32,066 nt of DNA from Anaerolinea sp. (GCA_013822275.1 PNKC01000029.1:1-32066), one strand, 5' to 3'. Numbered from the stretch's first letter, positions 7,576-15,438 are shown. Notes: generated by a model from the letters alone, not told the origin. Translations and numbers: made by a program.

Positions 7576-9414
7576 CTACGGTGCTCGACCGCCAGCCACC
7601 ACACCCTCCGCTTCTTGCGCGAATTGTTGGCGGTAGAGCCGCGCGTACACGCCGTCCGCGGCAAGCAGCTCCGCATGACGCCCCTGTTCGACCACCACGC
7701 CGTGGTCCAGCACGACGATCAGGTCGGCCGCCAGGATCGTCGAAAGCCGGTGGGCGATCGCGATGACCGTGCGCCCCTTCGTCAGCCGCTCGAGCGCGTC
7801 CTGGATCGCGCGCTCCGTCTCCGAATCCACGCTTGAAGTGGCCTCGTCCAGGATCAGGATCGCCGGGTCCTTGAGCAGCGCCCGCGCGATCGCAACGCGC
7901 TGCTTTTCGCCGCCGGAGAGCCGGTAGCCGCGTTCGCCAACGATCGTGTTGTAGCCATGAGGCAAGCCCGCAACGAAGTCGTGGATGTTCGCCGCGCGGG
8001 CCGCCGCTTCTATCTCCGCGTCGGTGGCATTCGGCCGGCCGTAGCGCAGGTTCTCCTTGATCGTGGAGTGGAAGAGGTACGGCTCCTGGTTGACCATCCC
8101 GATGGTTGCGCCGAGTGACTCGAGGGTGATGTCGCGGATGTCGTAGCCGTCGATCGTGATCCGGCCTTCGTCCACGTCGTACAGCCTGGGGACGAGGTAG
8201 GCGACCGTGGTCTTGCCCGCCCCTGAATGCCCAACCAGCGCGGCGAAGTTGCCCGGCGGCACGGCGAACGAGACGCGTTGGAGCGTCGGGCTGCCAGCAA
8301 TGTAGCTGAAGCTGACGCCCTCAAACCGCACGTCTCCTCGCGCCCCCTTCAGCGTCACGGCCCCCGGGCGATCCGCTATGTCGTGCTTCAGGTCCAGGTA
8401 GTCGAAAAGCCGTTCGAAGAGGGCGAGTGAACTGAGGATCGTGATGTTGAGGTTCAACAACTGGGAGATTGGCGAGAAAAGCCGCCCGAGCAGGCCCGCC
8501 GAGGCTACGACCGTGCCAAGCGTTGCCTGGTCGCCAATGACCCGGTGGCCACCGTACCAGTAGACGACGGCCGGGGTGATGGCCCCAAAGAGACCGAACA
8601 TCACGTTGAACCCGCGCCCGACCATCGCCCGGCGGATGTTCAAGGAGCGGATGCGCATCGCCTTCTCTTCGAACCGCTCAATCTCGTCGGCCTGGCGGCC
8701 GAAGGTCTTTACCAGCAGCGCGCCACTCACGGAGAGCGTCTCCTGCATCTGGGCGTTCATGTGCGCCAACTCTTCTTGCGACTCGCCGATCAGGTCGCGC
8801 TGGATTTGGCCGACCCGCCGCGCCGGGAACATGAACACCGGCAAGAACGCGACCGAAAACAACGCCAGCCGCCAATCCAGGTAGAGCATCAGGACGAACG
8901 TTGACGTCGCCGTGATCAGGTTGCCGACCAGCCCGCCAAGGGTGTCGCTCACCACGCCCTGGACCGCGCCCACGTCGTTGCTCACCCGGCTCAGCACCTC
9001 GCCCGTGCGGTTCGCGGTGAACCAGCGCAACGACATGCCGCTCAGGTGCCGGTAGAGCGCCCGCCGGAGGTCGAACATCACCGCCTGGCCAATGGTGTTG
9101 CTGAGATAGGCCTGGACTACGTCCGTCACCGCGCTGAGCAGCACGAGGCCCAGCATCAGCGCGATCAACAGGTTCAACAGGCCGCTATCGCTATCCCCAG
9201 GACGGAGGGCGTCATCGATGATCCGCTGGATGAGCAGCGGCGGCCCCAGGCCAGCGACAGCAGACACGGTGATCGTCAGAAGGAGGAGCGAAACCATGCC
9301 CAGGTGCGGACGGTGGAGGAGCAGGGCCCGCCGCAACGTCGGCCAAACGGGACTCTGGGGGCGGGCGCGCCTGCGCTCGATCCAGTTGCCATCGTGCCCG
9401 CCGCCACCTCTCAT
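7576..9414 (-). CDS. ABC exporter, fused permease-ATPase (MsbA/LmrA type)
   Basis: A 612-residue half-transporter. An N-terminal six-helix exporter domain (about residues 35-330, with the SNDVGAVQG coupling motif) is followed by an ATPase domain. Walker A is GHSGAGKTT at 395, the Q-loop MVNQEPYLF follows, the signature is LSGGEKQR at 499, Walker B is LILDEATSSVD near 521 and the H-loop is IAHRLST near 554. It should act as a homodimer, or with a partner encoded elsewhere, exporting lipids, drugs or peptides. The ATG is preceded at 6 nt by TACGCT, with no room for a leader. The 3' end converges on the vapC gene 32 nt away. Confidence 0.93.
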   Translation of the reverse strand: MRGGGGHDGNWIERRRARPQSPVWPTLRRALLLHRPHLGMVSLLLLTITVSAVAGLGPPLLIQRIIDDALRPGDSDSGLLNLLIALMLGLVLLSAVTDVVQAYLSNTIGQAVMFDLRRALYRHLSGMSLRWFTANRTGEVLSRVSNDVGAVQGVVSDTLGGLVGNLITATSTFVLMLYLDWRLALFSVAFLPVFMFPARRVGQIQRDLIGESQEELAHMNAQMQETLSVSGALLVKTFGRQADEIERFEEKAMRIRSLNIRRAMVGRGFNVMFGLFGAITPAVVYWYGGHRVIGDQATLGTVVASAGLLGRLFSPISQLLNLNITILSSLALFERLFDYLDLKHDIADRPGAVTLKGARGDVRFEGVSFSYIAGSPTLQRVSFAVPPGNFAALVGHSGAGKTTVAYLVPRLYDVDEGRITIDGYDIRDITLESLGATIGMVNQEPYLFHSTIKENLRYGRPNATDAEIEAAARAANIHDFVAGLPHGYNTIVGERGYRLSGGEKQRVAIARALLKDPAILILDEATSSVDSETERAIQDALERLTKGRTVIAIAHRLSTILAADLIVVLDHGVVVEQGRHAELLAADGVYARLYRQQFAQEAEGVVAGGRAP

Positions 9415-9420
9415 CCTCTC

Positions 9421-9426
9421 AGCGTA
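9421..9426 (-). promoter_or_regulatory. -10 box (TACGCT), leaderless-type, for the ABC exporter
   Basis: Minus-strand TACGCT, then 6 nt (GAGAGG), then ATG at 9414. The GAGAGG is too close to the start to act as a normal ribosome site. Confidence 0.4.
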
Positions 9427-9525
9427 GGCCTGTTGTCTGAGCGGCGATACTGCCCGATCGGGGACAGGAAGAGGCGTCCTGTTAACTCCCTCGTAATGGC
9501 CTGTTCCCTGTTCCTGAATCTCGTG

Positions 9526-9543
9526 CCACCATACGCGTGGTGG
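9526..9543 (+). other. Inverted repeat in the leader of the LysM gene
   Basis: CCACCA-TACGCG-TGGTGG is a perfect 6-bp stem with a 6-nt loop, 28 nt before the GTG start of the LysM gene. It could be an operator or an mRNA hairpin; I cannot decide which. Confidence 0.4.
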
Positions 9544-9571
9544 TGGACCAGCCCTGCGGACAGGAGCTCGT

Positions 9572-10453
9572 GTGACCCAGGAAGATTTCTCGGCCGTTTG
9601 CCCCTACCTGGGGCTGGCGGATGACGCCGATTCGCATGCCACGTATGCGACAGAGGCGCACCGCTGTTACCGTCTCCCCAACCCCACGCGGATCGCGCCC
9701 CCGCACCAGGAAACGTACTGCCTGGGCGCCAACCATATGACCTGCCCCGTGTACCTCGGCGAAGGCGTGCCGCGTCCCCCCGCCGCGGCGGCGGGGCCGT
9801 TCGCGCCGTCCTCGGCGGGCCGCCCGCCTGAGCCCTCGGCCACAGTGCGTGGTCCTCAGCCGGGACAACAGCGCCCGGCGGCGCGGCGGCCGTTTGAAAG
9901 CCAGCAACCAGGGGGAGCCGGCCGCCCCGCCCGCCGCCCGGCGCCTGGATCCCTCGGTCCGCGCCCGCGCTCGGGTGGTGTGAGCATGCCCGTGGCAACA
10001 ATCGGGCTCTTCGCCCTCGCCGCCGTCGTCGTCGCCCTGGCCTTCGCCATCAACAGCTTCGTTGGCGGTAATGGCGACGACGGCCAGATCTCTCCGGCGG
10101 ACGTGACCGGGACGCAGGTCGCGCTGAAAGCAACCCAGACGGCGCGGGCCGGCGGGGGTCAGCAGACTCAGCCGCCCCAGACCACAACCGCCACGAACCT
10201 GACGCCGGGCGCCGGCCAGACGCCCGGGGCCGGGCAGACCCCCGGGCAGACCCGCACCCCGGGCACCGGCACGCCCGCCACGGGCACAACAACCCCGGGC
10301 GCCGGCGGCACCTACACGGTCAAGGCTGGCGACATCTGCGGCACCATCGCCGCTGACAACGGCATCACGCTGCAGCAACTGCTGACCGCGAACCAGATGA
10401 CCGAGGACGACTGCACCCGCCTCCAGCCTGGCCAGGTCCTGAAACTCCGCTAG
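9572..10453 (+). CDS. Membrane protein with N-terminal four-Cys module and C-terminal LysM domain
   Basis: A 293-residue protein in four parts. The N-terminal module has Cys10 (CPYLGL), Cys32 (HRCYR), Cys50 (TYCLG) and Cys58 (HMTCPVY), a likely zinc-binding knot. A Pro/Ala/Gly-rich linker follows, then one transmembrane helix at about 141-163, then a Thr/Pro/Gly-rich outer linker and a LysM domain (YTVKAGDICGTIAADNGITL to LQPGQVLKL, 247-293). LysM binds peptidoglycan-type glycans. The topology puts the cysteine module inside and LysM outside. The module resembles one I associate with Chloroflexota. The GTG start has GGAG 5 nt upstream. Confidence 0.85.
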   Translation: MTQEDFSAVCPYLGLADDADSHATYATEAHRCYRLPNPTRIAPPHQETYCLGANHMTCPVYLGEGVPRPPAAAAGPFAPSSAGRPPEPSATVRGPQPGQQRPAARRPFESQQPGGAGRPARRPAPGSLGPRPRSGGVSMPVATIGLFALAAVVVALAFAINSFVGGNGDDGQISPADVTGTQVALKATQTARAGGGQQTQPPQTTTATNLTPGAGQTPGAGQTPGQTRTPGTGTPATGTTTPGAGGTYTVKAGDICGTIAADNGITLQQLLTANQMTEDDCTRLQPGQVLKLR

Positions 10454-10462
10454 CCCCCGGTG

Positions 10463-11101
10463 TTATTCCGTTTCGAACAGGCCTTCCGCGACGCGCGCCG
10501 GAAGGCCTGTTTCGTTGTGGTGCTCGCGCACCCAGGCCTGGCGGGACGCCCAGTGGCGCGGATGGCTGTCCCAGCCGTGGGCGCGCTCTTCGACCCACTT
10601 CCAGTCCGCCCAGCAGAGCAACGCCAGGTCCAGGTCTCGCCGTGCAAGCCGCCGGACTTCCCGCATGATCGGCGTCCGCCTCCGCTTGCGCTCTTCGACT
10701 TTGTCCGCGATCAGGATGACTTTCGCGATGAGAGGCATCTCGGGCGCGCCCAGGGTGTGGTCGCGGATGGCGGAAAGCGCCTCGTCGTCCATTACGCCGA
10801 ACCGTTGGCGAAGGACCACGGCGGCAGTCGGGCCGTGCAGGAGCACCGGTTCCGCTTCTTCCTCCGGCCCGACTGGCACTCCGGCTTCGCGGGCGAGGCT
10901 CAACTGATCGGCCAGGGACAGGGCGCGGAAGAGGTCGTGTCCCCAGGCCGCAAGCCGCACACGCTCCGGGTCCACGTCCCAATACCCCGCGAGGTCCACA
11001 GCCTCGTCCACAACGCGCTCAACGTGGCGCACCAGGCCCGCCGGCCTGTCGGCGAACGCGGCCTGGATCGCGCGGACCTGGGCCTCGATCTCCGGGCCCA
11101 T
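10463..11101 (-). CDS. HD-domain phosphohydrolase (YqeK-like)
   Basis: A 212-residue HD-superfamily enzyme. Metal-binding residues are His26 (VRHVERV), His55-Asp56 (AAWGHDLFRAL), His89 (LLHGPTAA), His115 (IRDHTLGAPEMPLIAKVILIADKVE) and Asp133. The order and spacing match YqeK proteins, which hydrolyse diadenosine tetraphosphate symmetrically. This copy has about 60 extra C-terminal residues rich in Trp and Arg. The ATG at 11101 shares its A with the stop of the upstream HIT gene (TGATG), so the two are coupled. HIT and YqeK enzymes both act on (di)nucleoside phosphates, so the pairing makes biochemical sense. The last codons also form a terminator hairpin. Confidence 0.8.
   Translation of the reverse strand: MGPEIEAQVRAIQAAFADRPAGLVRHVERVVDEAVDLAGYWDVDPERVRLAAWGHDLFRALSLADQLSLAREAGVPVGPEEEAEPVLLHGPTAAVVLRQRFGVMDDEALSAIRDHTLGAPEMPLIAKVILIADKVEERKRRRTPIMREVRRLARRDLDLALLCWADWKWVEERAHGWDSHPRHWASRQAWVREHHNETGLPARVAEGLFETE
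10476..10511 (+). terminator. Hairpin terminator for the LysM gene, embedded in the HD gene
   Basis: A perfect 13-bp inverted repeat (AACAGGCCTTCCG and its complement, 10476-10488 and 10499-10511) with a 10-nt loop, followed on the plus strand by TCGTTG. It lies 22 nt after the LysM stop and entirely within the last codons of the opposing HD gene. Confidence 0.65.
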
Positions 11102-11442
11102 CAGCCTTCGGGGCCAAGCTTGCGCCCACCGAGGAGGTGCAAGTGCAAATGGAAGATCGTCATCCCCGCGTTGTCGCCCACGTTGAATGCGAGCCTGTAG
11201 CCCCCATCGAACACACCCTCCAGCCGCGCCACCTCCCTCGCCAGGGCCAGCAACCCCGCGAGCAGGTCGCCATGCACCCACTCGATCTCCCGCGCCGTCG
11301 GCACGTGGGTCTTCGGGATGATCAGGTCGTGCACCGGCGCCCGCGGGTTGATGTCGCGGATTGCGAACGCGTGGTCGTTCTCGGCGATCTTCTCAACCGG
11401 GATCTCCCCGCGGTTCATGCGGCAGAACAGGCAGTCGTTCAT
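11101..11442 (-). CDS. HIT family hydrolase
   Basis: A 113-residue histidine-triad protein of normal length. It starts MNDCLFCRMNRGEIP, has INPRAPVHDLIIPKTHV in the middle and the catalytic triad HLHLHLLGGR at 98-107 (His98, His100, His102). HIT enzymes hydrolyse nucleoside phosphoramidates and dinucleoside polyphosphates. Cys4 and Cys7 (CLFC) are the usual half of a structural zinc site. The ATG is preceded by TACAAT at 7 nt and no Shine-Dalgarno. It is the first gene of a two-gene unit with the YqeK-like enzyme. Confidence 0.93.
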   Translation of the reverse strand: MNDCLFCRMNRGEIPVEKIAENDHAFAIRDINPRAPVHDLIIPKTHVPTAREIEWVHGDLLAGLLALAREVARLEGVFDGGYRLAFNVGDNAGMTIFHLHLHLLGGRKLGPEG

Positions 11443-11449
11443 AGGCGGG

Positions 11450-11455
11450 ATTGTA
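11450..11455 (-). promoter_or_regulatory. -10 box (TACAAT), leaderless-type, for the HIT gene
   Basis: A near-consensus TACAAT followed by 7 nt and ATG at 11442. This is one of the clearest leaderless arrangements in the window. Confidence 0.55.
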
Positions 11456-11479
11456 CGGGGCCGCGCAACGGCCGTCCCT

Positions 11480-13375
11480 CTACCCGAAGAGGACGTACTG
11501 CTTCAAGAACCGCTCCACGGCGCTGTAGAACTCCTCGATCGTTTCCGTCTTGCGCCAGCCGTGCCCTTCGCCCGCGTAAACGTGGTATTCGTGTGGCACT
11601 CCCCGCGCGCGGAGGCTGGCGACGATCGTGTCCGATTGCTCCCTTGGCACCACGCGGTCGATTTCGCCCTGGAAGACGGCAATCGGGTCGCTGATCTTGT
11701 CCGCGTGGAAGATGGGAGAGCGTTCGCGGTAGACGGCGGCGGCCTCTGGCAGCGGGCCGAGCATGGAATCGAGGTAGCGCTGCTCGAACTTGTGGGTGTC
11801 GCTGGCGAGCGTGAACTGGTTCGCCACGCCGAACATGCACACGCCAGCCTTGTAGAAGCCCGGGATCTCGACAAGCGATTGGAGGACCGTGAAACCGCCC
11901 GCGCTGCCGCCCATGATCACCAGCCGCGACGCGTCCGCCAGGCCGCGTTCGGCCATGGCCTGGGCGCCGAATTTCGCATCCTGGACATCGTAGATGCCCC
12001 AGCTTTCGCGCAGCTTGAGCATGTAGTCGCGGCCATAGCCGGTGCTGCCGCGGTAGTTCGGCTGCAACACGGCGTAGCCGCGCGTCGCGAAGAACTGCGC
12101 GGCCGGGGCCCAGCCGGCCGTCACCTGGCTTGTAGGGCCGCCGTGGACAACGACGATCAGCGGTGGGGCGCCCGTCCCCGTGAAGTGCTGGCTCGCCGGC
12201 GGGTAGTACAGTCCGTGCGCCTCTTCGCCATCGAACGATGTCCAGCTCACCGCCTGGGGCTGGGAGAGCGCCGCCGCCGGGACAGCCTCGCTATCAGATC
12301 GGCGCAGCACCCTGCCCTTGGGCGCCGCTTCCGCCAGGTTCAACGTCACGACGCGCGGCGGCTGCGTCCCGCCGGCCGCGACGAAGGCGACAGATTCGTT
12401 CGAACCGTTCGTCGCCGGGTGACCGATGACGTCGTACCCCTCGTGGGACTTGCCCAGGTCCCGCACCTCTCCGGACGGCGTAATCAATGTCAGCCTGTCG
12501 AAGCCCATCTCCGATGAGACGGCCACGATGTTGCCGCTGGCCGTGATCGAAAAGCGGCGCTGTCCCTGGTTCCAGGCGGGCGCCCCGAACTCGCGCGCAC
12601 CGGTGGTGAGCTTGGTGACCGCGCCCGATTCGAGGCCGCGCCGGTACAGATGGCCCCAACCCGTCTCGTCGGAGATGTAGACGAGCGACTTCCCGTCAGG
12701 GCTGAACGTGCCCTGGAAGATGGCGGTCTCCGCGCCACCCGCGACGATGGCCGCGCTGGTGCACACCGGCAGCCCGCCCTCCGGGCAGGCGACGTTCGCG
12801 ACCTTCAGTTCGGTGCCGTCCCAGGGCATGTTGGGGTGGTCCCATTCCACCCAGGCCAGGCGGTCGCCGGAGGGGTGCCAGGCGGGCTGCATGTAGAAGT
12901 CGCGCCCTTCGCTGAAGCGCGCTGGCCAGTGCTTGCCCTGGCTGTCAACGATCGCGATCGCGTCCACGTCTTCGTAGGTGTGGACGTAGGCCACCCAACG
13001 GCCATCCGGCGAGACGGCCGGCGTGGAGGCGGCGCCGAACGCCGGGGTGATCGGCCGGGGTTCGCCACCCCGCAGCTCCTGGCGGTAGATGCGCTGGTCC
13101 GCCTGGCCAACGTAGTACGCGGCGCCGTGGGCGAGTGTGAAGTCGCCGCCGCCGTAGCCGACGAACGCGCGCACCGAGATGTCGGAGGTGAGGTCGCGCA
13201 CGGCGTCGTCGTGCAGGTCGCGGACGACGATCACCCCGCGGTCGGAGCGCCCTTCCACCCAGGCGACGGTCTTGCCATCGCTATCCCAGCAGGGCTCATT
13301 GAGGCGCAGGGCCACCGAAAGGCTCTTCGCCGAAACCGGGCTCTTCCAGAGCCCAAACATCCGTTGCTCGCGCAT
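11480..13375 (-). CDS. S9 family prolyl oligopeptidase-like serine peptidase
   Basis: A 631-residue peptidase. An N-terminal beta-propeller (repeats such as VSPDGRWVAYV, WHPSGDRLAWVEW and FSPDGKSLVYISD) is followed by a C-terminal alpha/beta hydrolase from about residue 375. The catalytic triad is visible: Ser491 in GGSAGGF, Asp573 in GEIDRVVP and His605 in GEGHGW. HGGPT near 425 is the oxyanion-hole region. The ATG at 13375 has a GGAGG Shine-Dalgarno. No signal peptide is evident, so it probably acts on peptides in the cytoplasm. Acylaminoacyl-peptidase is a likely activity but not proven by sequence. Confidence 0.93.
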   Translation of the reverse strand: MREQRMFGLWKSPVSAKSLSVALRLNEPCWDSDGKTVAWVEGRSDRGVIVVRDLHDDAVRDLTSDISVRAFVGYGGGDFTLAHGAAYYVGQADQRIYRQELRGGEPRPITPAFGAASTPAVSPDGRWVAYVHTYEDVDAIAIVDSQGKHWPARFSEGRDFYMQPAWHPSGDRLAWVEWDHPNMPWDGTELKVANVACPEGGLPVCTSAAIVAGGAETAIFQGTFSPDGKSLVYISDETGWGHLYRRGLESGAVTKLTTGAREFGAPAWNQGQRRFSITASGNIVAVSSEMGFDRLTLITPSGEVRDLGKSHEGYDVIGHPATNGSNESVAFVAAGGTQPPRVVTLNLAEAAPKGRVLRRSDSEAVPAAALSQPQAVSWTSFDGEEAHGLYYPPASQHFTGTGAPPLIVVVHGGPTSQVTAGWAPAAQFFATRGYAVLQPNYRGSTGYGRDYMLKLRESWGIYDVQDAKFGAQAMAERGLADASRLVIMGGSAGGFTVLQSLVEIPGFYKAGVCMFGVANQFTLASDTHKFEQRYLDSMLGPLPEAAAVYRERSPIFHADKISDPIAVFQGEIDRVVPREQSDTIVASLRARGVPHEYHVYAGEGHGWRKTETIEEFYSAVERFLKQYVLFG

Positions 13376-13526
13376 CACGCACCTCCGCAGGGAGAGGGTA
13401 GCCCATGGCGAGAGTGGAGCGAAGGGGAGGGGCGGCGCGGGCGGACGGGCAGCGATTCGCGAATCCCGGCGGGAACGATACCCTGAGAGCACGTAAGCGG
13501 TACGCTCGCTGTGGAGGAGTCTCAAT

Positions 13527-13840
13527 ATGACCGAACGCGAGGACTACCACTACAGCATCAGGATTGCGACCGACGACTTGTTCTGCACGCCCTGCGAGGC
13601 CTTTCTCAATTCGCACAGGGCGAAGGAAGCCGCTCAACCCCGTGGGGAAACACCAAGGAAAAGCACTGGCAGGCTGCTAACCGCACGGCGACGTTCCGGT
13701 TTACCCGACCGAGTTACCGGGAAACGTTCGCCGCGGCTTGCGAACACGTCTTGCGCGCGGGTCTGTGGCACGAGGTGCAGGGCATGCGGAGTGATAGCGA
13801 CCCCGCTCAGAAGGCCGATCGGGAGCGCACCCGGTTGTAA
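13527..13840 (+). pseudogene. Frame-broken small protein of unknown function
   Basis: The ATG at 13527 follows a good AGGAG ribosome site and reads MTEREDYHYSIRIATDDL. Sensible coding then continues in the -1 frame from about 13580 as VLHALRGLSQFAQGEG, then PWGNTKEKHW, RTATFRFTRPSYRETFAAAC and GLWHEV, ending at 13840. Joined with one base restored near 13579, the product would be about 104 residues and look like a compact folded domain. I half-recognise it as a recurring bacterial hypothetical family but cannot name it. It is a real frameshift or a sequencing error. It is divergent from the S9 peptidase. Confidence 0.55.
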
Positions 13841-13852
13841 TATCGTAGCGGC

Positions 13853-14023
13853 ATGGCTGGAACACCGCGCGGCAAATGCAAACCCCGGCCCTCATACGAG
13901 GATGGCGAGTTACGCGATCAAGGAAGGATTGAGACGCAACAGAGCGGCTCACCGGCCACATCCGAGGAGCTTAACCGTTTGATCGCGCTCGCACCGAAGC
14001 GCCGGGTAGGCGAACCGGCTTAA
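13853..14023 (+). CDS. Possible 56-residue small protein
   Basis: A short open frame starting MAGTPRGKCKPRPSYEDGE and ending SEELNRLIALAPKRRVGEPA. TATCGT lies 6 nt before its ATG, the same spacing as other apparently leaderless genes here. It overlaps the 3' end of the opposing toxin gene by about 50 nt. I do not recognise it, and it could be chance. A small antitoxin-like or regulatory peptide is possible. Confidence 0.25.
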   Translation: MAGTPRGKCKPRPSYEDGELRDQGRIETQQSGSPATSEELNRLIALAPKRRVGEPA

Positions 14024-14388
14024 TTTGCCCGCTCTTTTCCACGCGGAACACGAACGGTCGCGGAGTGACTTCAGCCAAAGCTACCATCTTGTCGATCGAC
14101 TTTACTAGGACCTTGAATATCTCCCATTGAGGCTCTTGGCTGCCCCAAAGATAGAAGGCTCCAACCTGGTGTTTCACAATCGCGTCTAGTTCCGCCGCGA
14201 TCTCGTGGTGTTTGTAATCTTGGCCGATGACCATCACCCCATTGTCCGACTTGGGCCAACCAAACGTCGTCGCGCTCTTTTGGCGCGAAGTATTCATGGT
14301 GAAGTTCCAATCGATACGGGAACTTGCGGATACCTTTGAGGGCGTAACCCATCTTCCGACCCGCGCTCCGATCGAAAAAGATGATCAC
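13971..14388 (-). pseudogene. PIN-like toxin (VapC45/DUF5615-like), frame-broken
   Basis: The GTG at 14388 overlaps the antitoxin stop as GTGA and reads IIFFDRSAGRKMGYALKGI, then HHEYFAPKERDDVWLAQVG. The frame then has to change at about 14244. From there NGVMVIGQDYKHHEIAAELDAIV, then GAFYLWG continue to 13971. The joined product matches the PIN-like toxin layout: an FDR/D at the start, a central D..W...VG and a second conserved Asp in V.I.QDY. About 139 residues would be normal. One extra base or two missing bases explain the break. It is a dead toxin, a recoded one or a sequencing error. Confidence 0.7.
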
Positions 14389-15101
14389 GCGGCTATGAGT
14401 TGAAATCGATCTGCAAAGTTCGTCGCTTCCGTTACGAACCTCACATCAATCCCAAATTCCTCAGCAATTTCGTCGTCGTCCCAGCCAGCCGCGATTCGCC
14501 CGGCGATCGCCCACACAGGCACACCCTCGACAGTAGGAGCCCCGAAGTTGATTCGTGGATCGAGAGCCACGTTCGGGGCCTCGTCTCCGCCGAGGTGCCA
14601 AACCATTGCCTTTCCAACAGAATATTCGAACTCGAGGAACCGATTCTCAAGGAGTTCCGCCCATCCAGTCTGCCCATAACGGTTTGTTACGACCAGCACG
14701 TCTTTGGCTGCCTTAGGGAGGACATCCTGTAGCGACAGAATCAGGGTCCACCCCATCGTCTTGAACTTGTATTCAGCGAACGGATATTCAGACTTGAGTT
14801 CTTGGGTGGCGTATTCGTGGGTTTCTCGAAGCACCTTCAGGGGCATCCCCATTCGCCGGAACGTAGCGACCACGGCGACCTCGACAAGTTCCAGCCAGGA
14901 GAGCTGCTCCCCTTTGCGTCTGCCGGGAATGGCCGGTTCCAGCGTACGGCGTCCCGGCCGAACCGTTACCTTGCGCCCGTGCTGCCAATAAGCAACGGTC
15001 TGAGAGTGGACTCCGGCGTACGCGGCGGCCTCTTTGACGGCATACGTGGGGATGTAGAGCCGCCGCTCCCATGGTTGAACCTCGGCCATTACTGCGACCA
15101 C
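14385..15101 (-). CDS. Antitoxin with MerR-like HTH and C-terminal DUF433 domain
   Basis: A 238-residue protein. The N-terminal helix-turn-helix (YIPTYAVKEAAAYAGVHSQTVAYWQ, about 15-40) is MerR-like. The C-terminal 60 residues (DPRINFGAPTVEGVPVWAIAGRIAAGWDDDEIAEEFGID) are a DUF433 domain, an antitoxin module often paired with PIN-like toxins. The middle (residues 60-165) is a helical linker I cannot assign. The downstream gene, overlapping by 4 nt, is such a toxin, although it is frame-broken. The GTG at 15101 has GGGAG 7 nt upstream; an ATG at 15089 is the alternative. It likely represses its own promoter. Confidence 0.85.
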   Translation of the reverse strand: MVAVMAEVQPWERRLYIPTYAVKEAAAYAGVHSQTVAYWQHGRKVTVRPGRRTLEPAIPGRRKGEQLSWLELVEVAVVATFRRMGMPLKVLRETHEYATQELKSEYPFAEYKFKTMGWTLILSLQDVLPKAAKDVLVVTNRYGQTGWAELLENRFLEFEYSVGKAMVWHLGGDEAPNVALDPRINFGAPTVEGVPVWAIAGRIAAGWDDDEIAEEFGIDVRFVTEATNFADRFQLIAA

Positions 15102-15149
15102 TTCTGTGCTCCCGCCGCCCGAGCGTGGACACCGCTACGCTGGGGCTGC

Positions 15150-15180
15150 TAGTCTAGTTTCTACAAACGAGACTGACTAG
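15150..15180. promoter_or_regulatory. Imperfect palindrome upstream of the DUF433 antitoxin
   Basis: TAGTC...GTTTCTACAAAC...GACTGACTA is an approximate inverted repeat about 50 nt before the antitoxin start, with a perfect GTTT/AAAC core. The minus strand has a candidate -10 TAGACT here, and the plus strand has an extended -10 (TGCTAGTCT, 15147-15155). It is a plausible operator for the HTH antitoxin. Confidence 0.35.
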
Positions 15181-15206
15181 GCCCAACGTCACCGCCCGTC
15201 GGATAT

Positions 15207-15234
15207 GCCACCTCTGCCACAAGGTGGCGTTTTT
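15207..15234 (+). terminator. Intrinsic terminator, plus strand, with no plus-strand gene before it
   Basis: GCCACCT (15207-15213), 8-nt loop, AGGTGGC (15222-15228), then GTTTTT. The T-run is only on the plus side. The only plus-strand transcription that could end here would start within or just upstream of the antitoxin promoter region. Confidence 0.65.
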
Positions 15235-15438
15235 AGTTTACTCCCCCACCGGCCCGCGTATTCGCCAAGCGCCCGTGCGGCGCGGCCTTTGCCCGGCCCT
15301 TGAGCGCGACGAACATTGGGGCCCGGTCGTCCCTGATGGTTGTACCGGAAGGCGTATTCGTTCCCGTAGCTCTGGAGGTAGGACGCGCCAACGGCCTGGT
15401 GCGCTCCGCGCGAATGCCGCCGTCCCGCATCCGCGCTA
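15235..15438. other. Intergenic stretch without a supportable gene
   Basis: About 200 nt between the terminator and the end of the anchored protein gene. Short open frames exist on both strands, but none has a ribosome site, a recognisable domain or convincing composition. I see no promoter or repeat here. Confidence 0.5.

Noticed and set aside
15233-15430. A 65-codon minus-strand frame in the gap after the terminator
   Set aside because: No ribosome site, no recognisable motif and composition like shadow frames. I left the gap as non-coding.
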